From: an uncultured Pontibacter sp.
GTDB lineage: Bacteria > Bacteroidota > Bacteroidia > Cytophagales > Hymenobacteraceae
Direction: 5' to 3'
Length of the DNA stretch: 64,000 nucleotides
NCBI RefSeq assembly: GCF_947499215.1
Contig: NZ_CANMNI010000002.1
Span: 992,001 to 1,056,000 of the forward strand
Below, in pieces: positions 43,742-52,242 of the stretch. The stretch's first letter is position 1. Each line of letters opens with the position of its first letter. A program made the position numbers and the translations under genes. The notes below the pieces were generated by a model, which was not told the origin of the DNA, searched no databases, and saw only the letters and a program-made list of their open reading frames with translations.

Positions 43742-46700
43742 ATGAAAAAAGTAGTTATTGGTTTCTTCGTCTTCCTAGCGATTTTACTTGCGGCGGCGGC
43801 ACTGGTGCCCCTGCTGTTCAAAGATAAAATTAAAGAGGCCCTTGACAAAGAGATCGCCAAGAATATCGATGCTTCCGTTTTTTACGAAACGGATGACGTG
43901 AGTCTTTCGCTTTTCCGCGACTTCCCGAACATGTCCCTAGGGGTTGAAAATCTGCTGGTAGTGGGACAGGACTCCTTCGCCACCGATACACTCGCCAAAA
44001 TTCCTTCGTTTCGGATGGGCTTGGATCTGATGAGCGTGATCAGCGGAAACCGTCTGAAAATAAACAACATTAAGCTAGATGATCCAACCATCCGCCTGCT
44101 GGTGCTTGAAAGCGGCAAGGCTAACTGGGATATCTTTATTGCCGATACCACTGCGGCAGCCGAGGCCGACACTGCGGCCAGCGATTTTCGGATGGCTATA
44201 AAGAAGTGGGACGTTAACAATGGAACGCTTTATTACGATGACCTGAGTATACCTTTCGGACTGGCTGCTTACAACGTGCGCCATACCGGTAGCGGCGATT
44301 TCGAAAAAAGCGTGTTCGACATGAAGTCGCAGACCCAAGCTGACCGCTTCGTAATGACTTATGATGGGGTGAATTATATCGAGAACGCCGTGCTGGATGC
44401 TGACGTGACCATGGCGATGGACCTTGATCGTTACCTCTATACCTTCAAAGACAATAACATCCGCATCAACGAACTGCCTGTTCAGTTTGCCGGCACTATT
44501 CTGATGCCGGAAGATGACATTGACATGGATCTGACCTTCAAAGCCGCTAACACAGACTTCCGCAGTGTGCTGTCGGTGGTACCGGGTATGTTCCAAGAAG
44601 ATTTCAAAGACATTAAAACAGAAGGTAGCCTAAGTTTTGACGGTTACCTGAAAGGCCGCATGAACGACACGCTTATGCCGGGATTCGGGACAGAGCTAAA
44701 GGTAGTGGATGGTATGTTCAAGTACCCGGATCTGCCGCAAGCCGCCCGTAACATCAACGTAGATATGCGCATAGACAACCCGGACGGAGACATGGAGAAT
44801 ACCGTGATCGATGTGCGCAGCTTCCACATGGACATGGGCAAGAACCCGATTGACGCCCGTGTGCTGGTGAAAGGTATGGAAGTGATGCAGGTGGAGGGCA
44901 ACGTGAAAGCCAATATCGATCTTGATGAGATGACCAAGGTTTTCCCGGTGGAGGGTATGACCCTGCGTGGTTTGCTGAAAGTGGACGCCGATGCAAAGGG
45001 CACCTACAGTGAGAAGAGCATGCCGGTAATTAATGCGGATATGCGCCTGACCAACGGATATGTGAAGTCCGCGGACTTCCCCGCCCCTATCCAGAATTTG
45101 AATGCGGTGATTAATATATTGAATAAGACCGGAAACACAGACGATACTCGCATCAACATAGAGCGCTTTAACATGACCTTGGACGGTGAGCCGCTTGAAG
45201 GCCGCATGCTGGTGCAAGGTATAGAGCACCCGGCTTTTGATGGGCAGATAAAAGGTATACTGGATCTGGAGAAGCTGACCAAAATCTTCCCGCAGGAAGG
45301 TATGACGGTGACGGGCCGCATCAATGCCAACGTGGCCGCCAAGGGCAAGATGTCGGATATCGAGGCTGAAAGGTATAATAATGTGACCGCCAATGGCACC
45401 ATGGGTATAAGTAATCTGAACTTTGTAAGCACGGATATGCCACAGGGTATCAAGATCAGCAAAGCCGATGCCGTGTTCAACAATGAGCGTGTTCAGCTCA
45501 ACAATATGAACGGCTTCTTGGGTGAAAGCGACTTTAGGGCCAACGGTTCGGTGTCGAACTACATTGGCTATGCCATGTCCGATAACCAGTCGCTGCGAGG
45601 TAACTTTAACCTGAGCTCTAACAACTTCAATGTGAACGAGTGGATGGTGGATGAGAATACCGGACAGACGACGGATGCCAGCACAGAGGCAGAAGGCGTG
45701 GTGGAGGTGCCTGCCAATTTGGACATCACACTGAATGTGGATGCTAAGCAGGTGCTTTATGACAATCTGAAGCTGAGTAACGTAGGCGGCCGTGTACTGT
45801 TAAAAGACAAGATAGCACGCTTAGATGGTGTGAAGTTCAATACATTGGGAGGCGCATTTGTGACTAGCGGTAGCTATAATACCCAGAACTTGAAGCAACC
45901 GCTCTTTGATATGAAATTGGACGTGCAAAACCTGAGCTTCAAGGAGGCTTTCAATGCCTTTAACACGATCAAGGTAATTGCTCCGATAGCCGGTTTGCTG
46001 GACGGCACTTTCTCCACTAACTTTAACTTCGCCGGTGAGATCGGTGAGGATATGACACCGGTGTTTAAGACGATGGATGGGCAAGGTATAATACGGGTGG
46101 TGAAGGCGGCTGTGCGTGATGTTAAAATATTGGAGCAGATCAGCGCGCTGACTCGATTTGATGAGTTAAGCAACTTCGTGATTGAAAACAGAAAGATAGA
46201 TGCCCAGATCATTGATGGCAGTCTGGTGATTCGCCCGTTCGACTTGAAAGTGGGAGATATTGAAATGACTGTAGGCGGCTCTAACAATGTAGATGGCAAT
46301 ATCGACTACGTAACAGCGCTTAACGTACCGGCTGGCAAAGTAGGTCGTGAGTTGAATACCCGATTGGGCAGTCTCATAGGGAACGAGGCACTTAAAGCGT
46401 CAGAGCGCATTACGCTTAACCTGAACATCGGTGGCACGCTGGCAAGTCCGAAAGTAGCGCTAGCTGGTGGTAGTGCCAAAGGGCAGGCTAGGGATCTAGT
46501 GGAAAGTGTCGTGAAAAGCAAAGTGGACGATGCAAAACTGCAACTAGAGCAGCGTAAGCAACAACTACAGGATAGTGTGAAAAACGAGCTGGACCGGAAG
46601 AGACTAGAAGCCGAAGATAAAGCCAGACAAGAGTTGGAGAAAAAGCGGCAGGAAGCAGAGCAACAGATAAAAAAACAGGCAACAGACAAAATTACGGACT

Positions 46701-46771
46701 TCCTGAGGCCAAAAGCCAAACCTGCCACGCAACCGGCTAAGCCAGATACTACTAAGTCAGTGAATCAATAA
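43742..46771 (+). CDS. Large AsmA-like protein
   Basis: This is a 1009-residue protein of the AsmA family. An N-terminal anchor helix (about residues 3-25) leads to the AsmA N-terminal motif DVSLSLFRDFPNMSLGVENL, then long repeats of beta strands with recurring phrases such as AKGTYSEKSMPVINADMRLT and LNLNIGGTLASPKVALAGG near the end. The last ~75 residues (about 930-1005) are a Glu/Lys/Gln-rich coiled coil. AsmA-type proteins are thought to bridge inner and outer membranes for lipid transport. This is much longer than E. coli AsmA (617 aa), as usual in Bacteroidota. A strong terminator follows it. Confidence 0.85.
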   Translation: MKKVVIGFFVFLAILLAAAALVPLLFKDKIKEALDKEIAKNIDASVFYETDDVSLSLFRDFPNMSLGVENLLVVGQDSFATDTLAKIPSFRMGLDLMSVISGNRLKINNIKLDDPTIRLLVLESGKANWDIFIADTTAAAEADTAASDFRMAIKKWDVNNGTLYYDDLSIPFGLAAYNVRHTGSGDFEKSVFDMKSQTQADRFVMTYDGVNYIENAVLDADVTMAMDLDRYLYTFKDNNIRINELPVQFAGTILMPEDDIDMDLTFKAANTDFRSVLSVVPGMFQEDFKDIKTEGSLSFDGYLKGRMNDTLMPGFGTELKVVDGMFKYPDLPQAARNINVDMRIDNPDGDMENTVIDVRSFHMDMGKNPIDARVLVKGMEVMQVEGNVKANIDLDEMTKVFPVEGMTLRGLLKVDADAKGTYSEKSMPVINADMRLTNGYVKSADFPAPIQNLNAVINILNKTGNTDDTRINIERFNMTLDGEPLEGRMLVQGIEHPAFDGQIKGILDLEKLTKIFPQEGMTVTGRINANVAAKGKMSDIEAERYNNVTANGTMGISNLNFVSTDMPQGIKISKADAVFNNERVQLNNMNGFLGESDFRANGSVSNYIGYAMSDNQSLRGNFNLSSNNFNVNEWMVDENTGQTTDASTEAEGVVEVPANLDITLNVDAKQVLYDNLKLSNVGGRVLLKDKIARLDGVKFNTLGGAFVTSGSYNTQNLKQPLFDMKLDVQNLSFKEAFNAFNTIKVIAPIAGLLDGTFSTNFNFAGEIGEDMTPVFKTMDGQGIIRVVKAAVRDVKILEQISALTRFDELSNFVIENRKIDAQIIDGSLVIRPFDLKVGDIEMTVGGSNNVDGNIDYVTALNVPAGKVGRELNTRLGSLIGNEALKASERITLNLNIGGTLASPKVALAGGSAKGQARDLVESVVKSKVDDAKLQLEQRKQQLQDSVKNELDRKRLEAEDKARQELEKKRQEAEQQIKKQATDKITDFLRPKAKPATQPAKPDTTKSVNQ

Positions 46772-46795
46772 TATTTTTCTTTAACAAATTCTTTA

Positions 46796-46830
46796 AATAG
46801 CCGCTATTACATAGATAGCGGCTATTATTT
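46796..46830 (+). terminator. Terminator after the AsmA-like gene
   Basis: AATAGCCGCTAT (46796-46807) pairs with ATAGCGGCTATT (46815-46826) around seven bases, then ATTTTTAT. A perfect 12-base stem with a T-run makes it a strong intrinsic terminator for the gene ending at 46771. Confidence 0.85.
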
Positions 46831-46843
46831 TTATATAGCGATA

Positions 46844-46851
46844 TACTTTTG
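46844..46851 (+). promoter_or_regulatory. Candidate -7 element TACTTTTG
   Basis: TACTTTTG fits TAnnTTTG. Transcription would begin near 46857, so the earlier possible start at 46851 is unusable and the ATG at 46926 is favoured, with a leader of about 70 bases. The -33 is weak. Confidence 0.4.
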
Positions 46852-46925
46852 TGCAACAATATCCCGTTTATCCGTATAATGGTTGCCATTTGGCGCCAAA
46901 GAGGTTTAAACTTAATCCAATTTCT

Positions 46926-47717
46926 ATGAGAACCAAATTCTTGATTCCTTTTATGATGTGCGGCCTTGTATGGTTCAGCTCATGCGACAGTGAAACTGAA
47001 GGTACCGGCACGGCCAAAATGGAAGTCCGTATGACCGACGCTCCTGGCGACTACGAAGAAGTTAATGTAGACGTCCGTTCCGTGCAGGTTCATAAGGAAG
47101 ACACAGACAGCGAAAGCGGCTGGATGACACTCGACCACATCAATCCGGGCGTATACAACCTGCTCGACTTCGCAAACGGCCGCGATACGCTGCTTGCTAG
47201 TGCAAGCCTCCCGGCTGGCACCATTTCCCAGATTAGACTGGTACTTGGCGATAACAACTCTCTTAAGTTGAAGAACGGTGACGTTGTAGACCTGAAAACG
47301 CCAAGCGGGCAGACATCCGGCCTGAAGGTGCAGATAAATGCTGAGCTGAAAGAAGACGTGACGTATGTAGTGCTGCTGGACTTTGATGCAGCAAAATCGG
47401 TAGTGGCCAGAGGCAACGGGCAGTATAACCTGAAGCCAGTAATCCGCACGATTACGCAGGCTATCGCTGGAGGTATCAAAGGCAAGGTTACGCCTGCTGA
47501 GTATAAGCCGGGTATCTATGTGATCTCCGCAGCCAACGATACTATTGGTGGTTTCGCCAATGAGAACGGTGACTTCCTGATCAAAGGTGTGAAGGCAGGT
47601 ACTTATACTGTGAAGTTCTACACGGAGAACAGTGAGCACGATAAAACGCTCGAAAACATCAGCATCTCACAGGACGAAATCAAAGACCTCGGCACAGTAG
47701 ACCTGTCGCACGAGTAA
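46926..47717 (+). CDS. DUF4382-type lipoprotein
   Basis: From the ATG at 46926 the product is 263 residues. The signal peptide ends in a lipobox-like W-F-S-S-C (Cys near residue 20). The domain from about 30 to 160 (MEVRMTDAPGDYEEVNVDVR, then TLLASASLPAGTISQIRLVL) matches DUF4382. The end (GGIKGKVTPAEYKPGIYVIS and GDFLIKGVKAGTYTVKFYTE) is a carboxypeptidase-regulatory (CarboxypepD_reg-like) fold. It is likely an outer-membrane lipoprotein of unknown role. It starts downstream of its own -7 element (46844), so the ORF's earlier start at 46851 is not used. The perfect palindrome at 47823 ends the gene. Confidence 0.75.
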   Translation: MRTKFLIPFMMCGLVWFSSCDSETEGTGTAKMEVRMTDAPGDYEEVNVDVRSVQVHKEDTDSESGWMTLDHINPGVYNLLDFANGRDTLLASASLPAGTISQIRLVLGDNNSLKLKNGDVVDLKTPSGQTSGLKVQINAELKEDVTYVVLLDFDAAKSVVARGNGQYNLKPVIRTITQAIAGGIKGKVTPAEYKPGIYVISAANDTIGGFANENGDFLIKGVKAGTYTVKFYTENSEHDKTLENISISQDEIKDLGTVDLSHE

Positions 47718-47750
47718 TTTGAGGGCTAGAGACACAAGATGCAGGAAGTA

Positions 47751-47801
47751 GTTTCAAGCCGCTGGCTCATTAACTGGGAAACTCGATTTGTGGCTTGAAA
47801 C
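47751..47801. repeat. 10-bp perfect inverted repeat with 31-base loop
   Basis: GTTTCAAGCC (47751-47760) and GGCTTGAAAC (47792-47801) form a perfect inverted repeat 50 bases after the lipoprotein stop. It has no T-run, so it may be an RNA-stability hairpin or a protein site. It is otherwise unexplained. Confidence 0.4.
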
Positions 47802-47822
47802 CTAGAAACAACAATCTGCCTT

Positions 47823-47865
47823 AAACAAAAAGGAGCGCTTCATAATGAAGCGCTCCTTTTTGTTT
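47823..47865. terminator. Long bidirectional terminator (perfect 21-bp palindrome)
   Basis: Arms of 21 bases (47823-47843 and 47845-47865) are perfectly complementary around a single A. The outer ends are AAACAAAAA and TTTTTGTTT, so each strand has a terminal T-run. It ends both the rightward lipoprotein gene and the leftward DinB gene. Confidence 0.9.
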
Positions 47866-47880
47866 ACAAGCCTAATATCT

Positions 47881-48357
47881 CTAATATACCTGACCCATCA
47901 GTTCACGAACGTAGGTCACATAATCGGTGTTAGGTGGTGTATGGCCGCACTTGCGCAGATCAGTGGCTACCTGAGCGCGGTGGTATGTGGCGTGGTTAAA
48001 AGCATGCGTTAGGATGTCGAGCACCCGGGTGCTGTATTTGTTGCCTTGGCTGTTGGTATAGTCTATCAGTCGGTTGAACTCAGCTTCATCGCTATTGGCC
48101 ACCAGTTCGGCTATTTTATAGGAGGCGTACTGATGCAGTTTATGCAGTTCTTCGAGCGTGTGCTCTTGCCATACCTTCACGGGGCTTTCGGTGCCGGTGA
48201 TACGGGCAATCCAAATAGCCTGTGCATTGAGCGCGTGGCTGAACAGGCGAGCAGAATTGGAGGGCAACTCTGGGAGGCTGTCAAACACGTTAAGCATGGT
48301 CTGGTTTGCCCAGATATTATATTCTGAAAGATTCTTTAATACGTCGTTTCCTGTCAT
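47881..48357 (-). CDS. DinB-family protein
   Basis: This is a 158-residue protein of the DinB four-helix fold. The metal-binding histidines are visible: the helix-1 His at FSHALNAQAIWIARI and the C-terminal pair in HAFNHATYHRAQ. WANQTMLNVFDSL precedes them. The family often binds zinc or nickel and includes thiol-dependent detoxification enzymes; a particular substrate is not given by sequence. A lipoprotein gene lies directly upstream, 6 bases before the ATG, so the two are cotranscribed. Terminated by the 21-bp palindrome. Confidence 0.85.
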   Translation of the reverse strand: MTGNDVLKNLSEYNIWANQTMLNVFDSLPELPSNSARLFSHALNAQAIWIARITGTESPVKVWQEHTLEELHKLHQYASYKIAELVANSDEAEFNRLIDYTNSQGNKYSTRVLDILTHAFNHATYHRAQVATDLRKCGHTPPNTDYVTYVRELMGQVY

Positions 48358-48363
48358 CTTTAA

Positions 48364-48753
48364 TTAGCTTTCTCTTTTATCTTCCCAAATTAAGGTCTCG
48401 TTTGTGCGGACATCTACAAAATCGGGGCAGCGTCCATCGCCTTTGCCCGTAATACCACCGTCTGGCTCGCACAGCAGGTTACCTTCCACATCATACAATT
48501 TGCCGGGAATGTCGCAGCAGCGACCGGTGAGGTAGTATACCTCCTGCTCGTTGTAAAGGTAGCGGTATACTCTTGCAGGCGGGTTAGCCACTGGCTCTTG
48601 CTCCAACTCGCGTACAAGTTCACTAAGCCAAGCCGTTTGTGCCATATCTTTGTCCTTCTGTTCTGTGTTAGGGGCCGACTTTTCAGAAGTCTGGCAGCCA
48701 GTGGCCAAAATCAAAAGTGCAAGCACTAGGCCCGATGGTATGTATGCAGCCAT
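48364..48753 (-). CDS. DUF6970 lipoprotein
   Basis: The ATG at 48753 gives a 129-residue protein with a lipobox L-A-T-G-C (Cys near residue 20). It is supported by the -7 element at 48775 just upstream; the longer ORF start is not. The remainder has several conserved Cys (GRCCDIPGKLYD, then LLCEPDGGITGKGDGRCPDF), the DUF6970 pattern, which may be disulfide-bonded or metal-binding in the periplasm. The role is unknown. It is followed at once by the DinB gene. Confidence 0.75.
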   Translation of the reverse strand: MAAYIPSGLVLALLILATGCQTSEKSAPNTEQKDKDMAQTAWLSELVRELEQEPVANPPARVYRYLYNEQEVYYLTGRCCDIPGKLYDVEGNLLCEPDGGITGKGDGRCPDFVDVRTNETLIWEDKRES

Positions 48754-48774
48754 TCGATTTTTTAAAACGGAGCG

Positions 48775-48782
48775 CAAAGGTA
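48775..48782 (-). promoter_or_regulatory. Candidate -7 element TACCTTTG
   Basis: TACCTTTG on the minus strand fits TAnnTTTG, 22 bases before the ATG at 48753. It supports this ATG over the longer ORF start. The -33 is unclear. Confidence 0.4.
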
Positions 48783-48862
48783 TAGATTTAATTCTAAATG
48801 CTAGCATCATGCCCAACAGGCGTACCGTGCAGCTGTATCAGGCTAGAACTATTTTGCGCTGA

Positions 48863-49249
48863 TTACAACTCAATGTTTACGTAGGAGATCCAATAAGGTA
48901 TAAAGACGAACAGGCCAACAGCCACAGCGGTAATGGCTGCCATAAGGACGGCTCCTGCGGCTAGATCCTTGGTTTTGCCCGCCCAGATGTTGTGTTCCGG
49001 CGATACCAAGTCGGTCAGCGTTTCGATGGATGTGTTAAAGATCTCGGCCACCCACACCATGCCGATGCAGAGTATGAGCAGGCACCACTCCACCCGTGTC
49101 ACTTCAAAACGATAGGCCATTACCAGCACCACAATGCTGGCCAGCACATGCAGGTGCATGTTCGGCTCAGAGCGAAAAACAGCAGACAAGCCTTTGAAGG
49201 CAAAGCGGAAGCTGTTGTAGCGGCTTTTGATAAACGATGGACGGCTCAT
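48863..49249 (-). CDS. Undecaprenol/diacylglycerol kinase (DgkA family)
   Basis: This 128-residue integral membrane kinase phosphorylates undecaprenol (Gram-positive type) or diacylglycerol (enteric type), recycling lipid carriers. Hallmarks: EPNMHLHVLASIVVLVMA, AEIFNTSIETLTDLVSPEHN (catalytic E-x-x-N-T-x-x-E) and a lysine-rich motif near AGKTKDLAAGAVL. Three hydrophobic helices are visible. The length (128) is typical. The gene stands apart from its neighbours by about 90-110 bases. Confidence 0.9.
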   Translation of the reverse strand: MSRPSFIKSRYNSFRFAFKGLSAVFRSEPNMHLHVLASIVVLVMAYRFEVTRVEWCLLILCIGMVWVAEIFNTSIETLTDLVSPEHNIWAGKTKDLAAGAVLMAAITAVAVGLFVFIPYWISYVNIEL

Positions 49250-49336
49250 AGGGCACTGTATAGAGGTGAGAATATTCAGATTTCGCTATCGTATACTGCA
49301 GACTGCGCCATAAAGTTAAAAGGGAAGAGAATCTCG

Positions 49337-49642
49337 CTATACTTCAAATCGTAACGAGTCAGCGTTGATGCAGTAGCGCACCTGCGTGGGTGTGCGGTTG
49401 TCTTGAAACAAGTGCCCTAAATGCTGCCCGCATTGGCTGCAGAGGAGCTGTATGCGATGCCGATCGTAGGTATAGAGCGGCTTATGGATTACGTTCTCCT
49501 CTATCTGCTCCCAAAAGCTCGGAAAGCCGGAACCTACCTCAAACTTACTGCTGGCTTCGAATAAGGGATGCCCGCAGCAGGAGCAGGTATAGGTGCCATG
49601 ATGTTGGCTGTTCCTTGATACCTTGCCTCTGTGCTTAAACAT
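49337..49642 (-). CDS. Short MsrB-type methionine sulfoxide reductase
   Basis: MsrB repairs methionine-R-sulfoxide using thioredoxin. This copy is 101 residues, shorter than usual (about 130-145), lacking the N-terminal helical region. It keeps the zinc ribbon (C-S-C-C-G and C-S-Q-C-G), the G-S-G-F-P-S-F-W region, the LGHLFQDN loop and the R-Y-C-I-N active site with the catalytic Cys. It lies 22 bases downstream of a second msrB, so the two are translated from one message. The truncation does not remove the catalytic residues, so it could be active. Confidence 0.8.
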   Translation of the reverse strand: MFKHRGKVSRNSQHHGTYTCSCCGHPLFEASSKFEVGSGFPSFWEQIEENVIHKPLYTYDRHRIQLLCSQCGQHLGHLFQDNRTPTQVRYCINADSLRFEV

Positions 49643-49664
49643 GTGGAGGAAATCAATGCAAGTG

Positions 49665-50069
49665 CTACACGTCTTCCTTTTCCAAGTCTTCCACGGCCAC
49701 GAACTTCATCGAAAGCGAGTTGACGCAGTGGCGGATATTCTTGGGAGTGAGGTACTCGCCTTCAAACACGTGGCCAAGGTGTGCTCCGCAGTTGGCGCAT
49801 ACAATCTCGGTGCGGTGCCCGTCTGGGTCTGGCACGCGCTTCACGGCGCCGGTTATCTCGTCGTCAAAGCTCGGCCATCCGCAATTCGACTCAAACTTAT
49901 ACTCAGAGGTATAGAGCGGGGCATTGCAGCGGCGGCACAGGTATACCCCCTCCCCTTTGAAGTTATTGTATTCTCCTGTACCGGGATACTCGGTGCCTTT
50001 GCGCACGATAATGCGCTCTTCTTCCGGTGTCAGTTTGTTATATTCTGATGGGTCTTTCGCGATTTTCAT
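49665..50069 (-). CDS. msrB: MsrB methionine-R-sulfoxide reductase
   Basis: This is a full-length (134 residues) MsrB. It has the N-terminal [25 protein letters not shown], the zinc Cys pairs C-R-R-C and C-A-N-C, the GWPSFD motif and the catalytic [11 protein letters not shown]. It should reduce methionine-R-sulfoxide in cytoplasmic proteins. It lies directly upstream of the shorter MsrB at 49337 on the same strand, so the operon encodes two related enzymes with possibly different substrates (free versus protein-bound). Its upstream region has no clear -7. Confidence 0.93.
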   Translation of the reverse strand: MKIAKDPSEYNKLTPEEERIIVRKGTEYPGTGEYNNFKGEGVYLCRRCNAPLYTSEYKFESNCGWPSFDDEITGAVKRVPDPDGHRTEIVCANCGAHLGHVFEGEYLTPKNIRHCVNSLSMKFVAVEDLEKEDV

Positions 50070-50175
50070 AAACTGTGAGTTTCTGTTAAGACAGTTTTGT
50101 TAGGAATATACACATAAACAAATAGTGAGCCGCTAAGGTTTGGGCTGACAGAGTGGCTGATCATGCTGATTCACT

Positions 50176-50952
50176 TTAGGCCCCCTGCCCCACATGCTGA
50201 GAAAGGCCACCGTCCATAAAGTAGCTTGAGCCGGTTACATAATCAGAATCAGCAGAGGCCAAGAAAACAGCCACTTTGGCAATCTCTTCGGGTTTGCCAG
50301 CCCGTTTCATTGGTATGTTCTGCTCGCTCTCTTTGCGGGCTTCCTTATCATCCATTGCCTCTTGGTTCATAGGTGTCAGGATCATGCCGGGGCATATGTT
50401 GTTTACGTTAATGCCGTCTTCCGCCAGCTCCAGTGCCAGTGTACGGGTAAGGTTACGCACCCCTGCTTTGGACGCGCAGTAGTCTGCCGTGCCAGCTGAT
50501 ACTATTTCTTCGTGCACAGAAGAGACGTTGATGATCTTTCCCTTGCCGCCTTTTTGTTTTCGATGCCTTATAAATGCGCGGCAGCAGAAGAAGGTGCCGT
50601 ACAAATTAGTCTTGATCGTTCTGTCGAAAACCTCCGTGTCCATATCGGCTACGTTGATTCCAGAGCCGTTTACCGCCGCGTTATTCACAAGTATATCTAA
50701 AGAGCCGAACTCTTTAAGGGCCTGCTCAAACAGCTTTTCCACACTCTGCTCATCACTGATGTCCACCTTTAGGACAAGGCCTTTCCTGCCCTGCTTCTCC
50801 ACCTCTTTCAGGGTTTCTTCCGCTCCTTCTTTGTCCGTGTGGTAGGTAATAACTACATCTGCCCCTTCCTTCGCGAAATCAATTGCAGTTGCTCGTCCTA
50901 TGCCAGAGTCAGAGCCGGTTATTAAGGCTACTCTTCCTTTTAATTTATCCAT
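50176..50952 (-). CDS. SDR-family oxidoreductase (glucose dehydrogenase-like)
   Basis: This is a 258-residue short-chain dehydrogenase. The nucleotide-binding T-G-S-D-S-G-I-G motif (about residues 12-19) is close to the usual T-G-x3-G-x-G. NNAAV, the catalytic Ser in INVSSVHEE, and the Y-C-A-S-K motif (YxxxK) are all present. The C-terminal YVTGSSYFMDGG fits 'classical' SDRs of the glucose 1-dehydrogenase/3-ketoacyl reductase group. The substrate is unknown. The gene appears monocistronic. A related SDR lies at 54064 on the other strand but is not a close copy. Confidence 0.85.
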   Translation of the reverse strand: MDKLKGRVALITGSDSGIGRATAIDFAKEGADVVITYHTDKEGAEETLKEVEKQGRKGLVLKVDISDEQSVEKLFEQALKEFGSLDILVNNAAVNGSGINVADMDTEVFDRTIKTNLYGTFFCCRAFIRHRKQKGGKGKIINVSSVHEEIVSAGTADYCASKAGVRNLTRTLALELAEDGINVNNICPGMILTPMNQEAMDDKEARKESEQNIPMKRAGKPEEIAKVAVFLASADSDYVTGSSYFMDGGLSQHVGQGA

Positions 50953-51249
50953 GAGTTTACAATTTGGTATAGTGATGGCCTGCTATCAAAGCAGACAGAA
51001 AGCTTTAATAAACATACTGCCTGTGCCACTCATTGGTTAGAAGAGAGTTCCCGATTTGGATAAATAATTTATATTAATCAAATAATTTTTATACGTAAAT
51101 AAAGAACAAGAGCAAAGTAGGCTTCGTTTTAATAGAGTATCAGCAATAAATCAATATAGATGAGTTGATGGATGAATCGGGCAATCTGGCGACTGCCTGC
51201 GAGGGATGATCCTTTTATATTATTTATTCATATCTAAAGTTTTAATGCT

Positions 51250-51690
51250 ATGAGCTCTTTCACTTCCTTTTTCAGAAATTTATTTGGCCTTCAGGATCAA
51301 CCTTCTGGAGCCAGAGAGCCACGCCGGGTAGTAGTTACTTCTTCTTCACAACCAGAGGTTCTGCAGAAAGTAATGCGGGAAGAAAAACTATCACATGGGG
51401 AGACAGTGATGGCAAACCTGTCTCCTGTACGCCTTGAGAAAAAACGGGGTAAGATGGTGCTGTACTTTTGCCCGATGAAGTCTTTGGAGATAACCGATAC
51501 ACTTACTGCAGGTGATGGAGGAAGCCTTCCTAACCAAGTGACGGTAGAGGACTTGTCTATACCTAGAGAATTGGAAGAAGGGCTGTATTCTCTCCATAAT
51601 GTGACAGTGACCTCAAACGGCACAATGCAGGTAAAAGCAACGAATGAAACCGATTGGAAAGCTTTTCACTCTGATTTATACAGTTGGTAA
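51250..51690 (+). CDS. Hypothetical protein (146 aa)
   Basis: I do not recognise this family. It has a short hydrophobic/basic N-terminal helix (SFTSFFRNLFGLQ), not a clear signal peptide, and a Ser/Arg/Pro-rich linker, then a beta-rich C-terminal domain (about 50-146) with EKKRGKMVLYFCPMKSLEIT, then IPRELEEGLYSLHNVTVTSNG. A single gene with no clear operon partner. The 297-base upstream gap (50953-51249) holds no other gene and no convincing promoter. A hairpin (51762-51807) follows. Confidence 0.5.
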   Translation: MSSFTSFFRNLFGLQDQPSGAREPRRVVVTSSSQPEVLQKVMREEKLSHGETVMANLSPVRLEKKRGKMVLYFCPMKSLEITDTLTAGDGGSLPNQVTVEDLSIPRELEEGLYSLHNVTVTSNGTMQVKATNETDWKAFHSDLYSW

Positions 51691-51761
51691 GGGAGAGTGT
51701 AATAGGTTTGGAAGAAGTACGAAACACAGGTATAACCTGATCAAAACGAAATTCAAATTTA

Positions 51762-51807
51762 AGCTAAAGGAAGAGTAGCCCCTTCCGGAGCTGCCCTTCC
51801 TTTAGCT
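51762..51807. terminator. 12-bp perfect inverted repeat, possible terminator
   Basis: AGCTAAAGGAAG (51762-51773) pairs with CTTCCTTTAGCT (51796-51807). No T-run follows on either strand, so its termination strength is uncertain. It lies between converging genes, a suitable place to stop both. Confidence 0.45.
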
Positions 51808-51851
51808 GTACAAGTATAAACTTGCGGGATAGTTAGCGTGATATGCAGGAC

Positions 51852-52223
51852 CTACGCCTCACTTACCTGTACTTTCTCTTTCGCTTTGCGTTTGCCCCGG
51901 AAGAACAGGTATAAGTTTAGGAAAAGCATGATGCCGAGGTAGATAGAAAAGCCGCCAAGCTTGTAGCTGAGCGCTTCTATAAGATCTTGCGCCGTAAAAA
52001 TCCTGTTCATCCTAAGTATGAGCAGGGCCGCCCCTATATTCATGAGGTAGAAACCGATCTCGAAGAGCCTGTTGGTGGCGAAAGCGATTTCTTCGCGTCC
52101 TCCGAAAATATCAAGCATAAAGATCTGGCTGTTTTTGAAAAGCGTGCGGGCTACCAGCACGGTCATCAATAAGGCGATTGGTAGATAAATCAGGTACCCT
52201 TTTACCATTAGTGCATTTTCCAT
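51852..52223 (-). CDS. Hypothetical membrane protein, twin copy B (123 aa)
   Basis: The protein has four hydrophobic segments (about 7-28, 48-66, 74-96, 92-112 with a charged break) and a basic C-terminal tail (FFRGKRKAKEKVQ). It shares the overall pattern 'YLIYLPIALLMTVLVARTLFKN ... NRLFEIGFYLMNIGAALLIL ... DLIEALSYKLGG' with the gene just upstream, so the two are tandem paralogues with the same topology. The family is unknown; a four-helix partner or carrier is possible. It is the second gene of an operon controlled by the site at 52622. Confidence 0.65.
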   Translation of the reverse strand: MENALMVKGYLIYLPIALLMTVLVARTLFKNSQIFMLDIFGGREEIAFATNRLFEIGFYLMNIGAALLILRMNRIFTAQDLIEALSYKLGGFSIYLGIMLFLNLYLFFRGKRKAKEKVQVSEA

Positions 52224-52242
52224 GGCTTTGTCTGTTTATGGT

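Noticed and set aside
44075-46084. Several minus-strand frames opposite the AsmA-like gene
   Set aside because: They are all overlapped by a single continuous 1009-residue gene and show no domains.
46980-47639. Minus-strand frame of 219 codons opposite the DUF4382-type lipoprotein
   Set aside because: It mirrors the reading frame of a clear gene with signal peptide and promoter; it is antisense.
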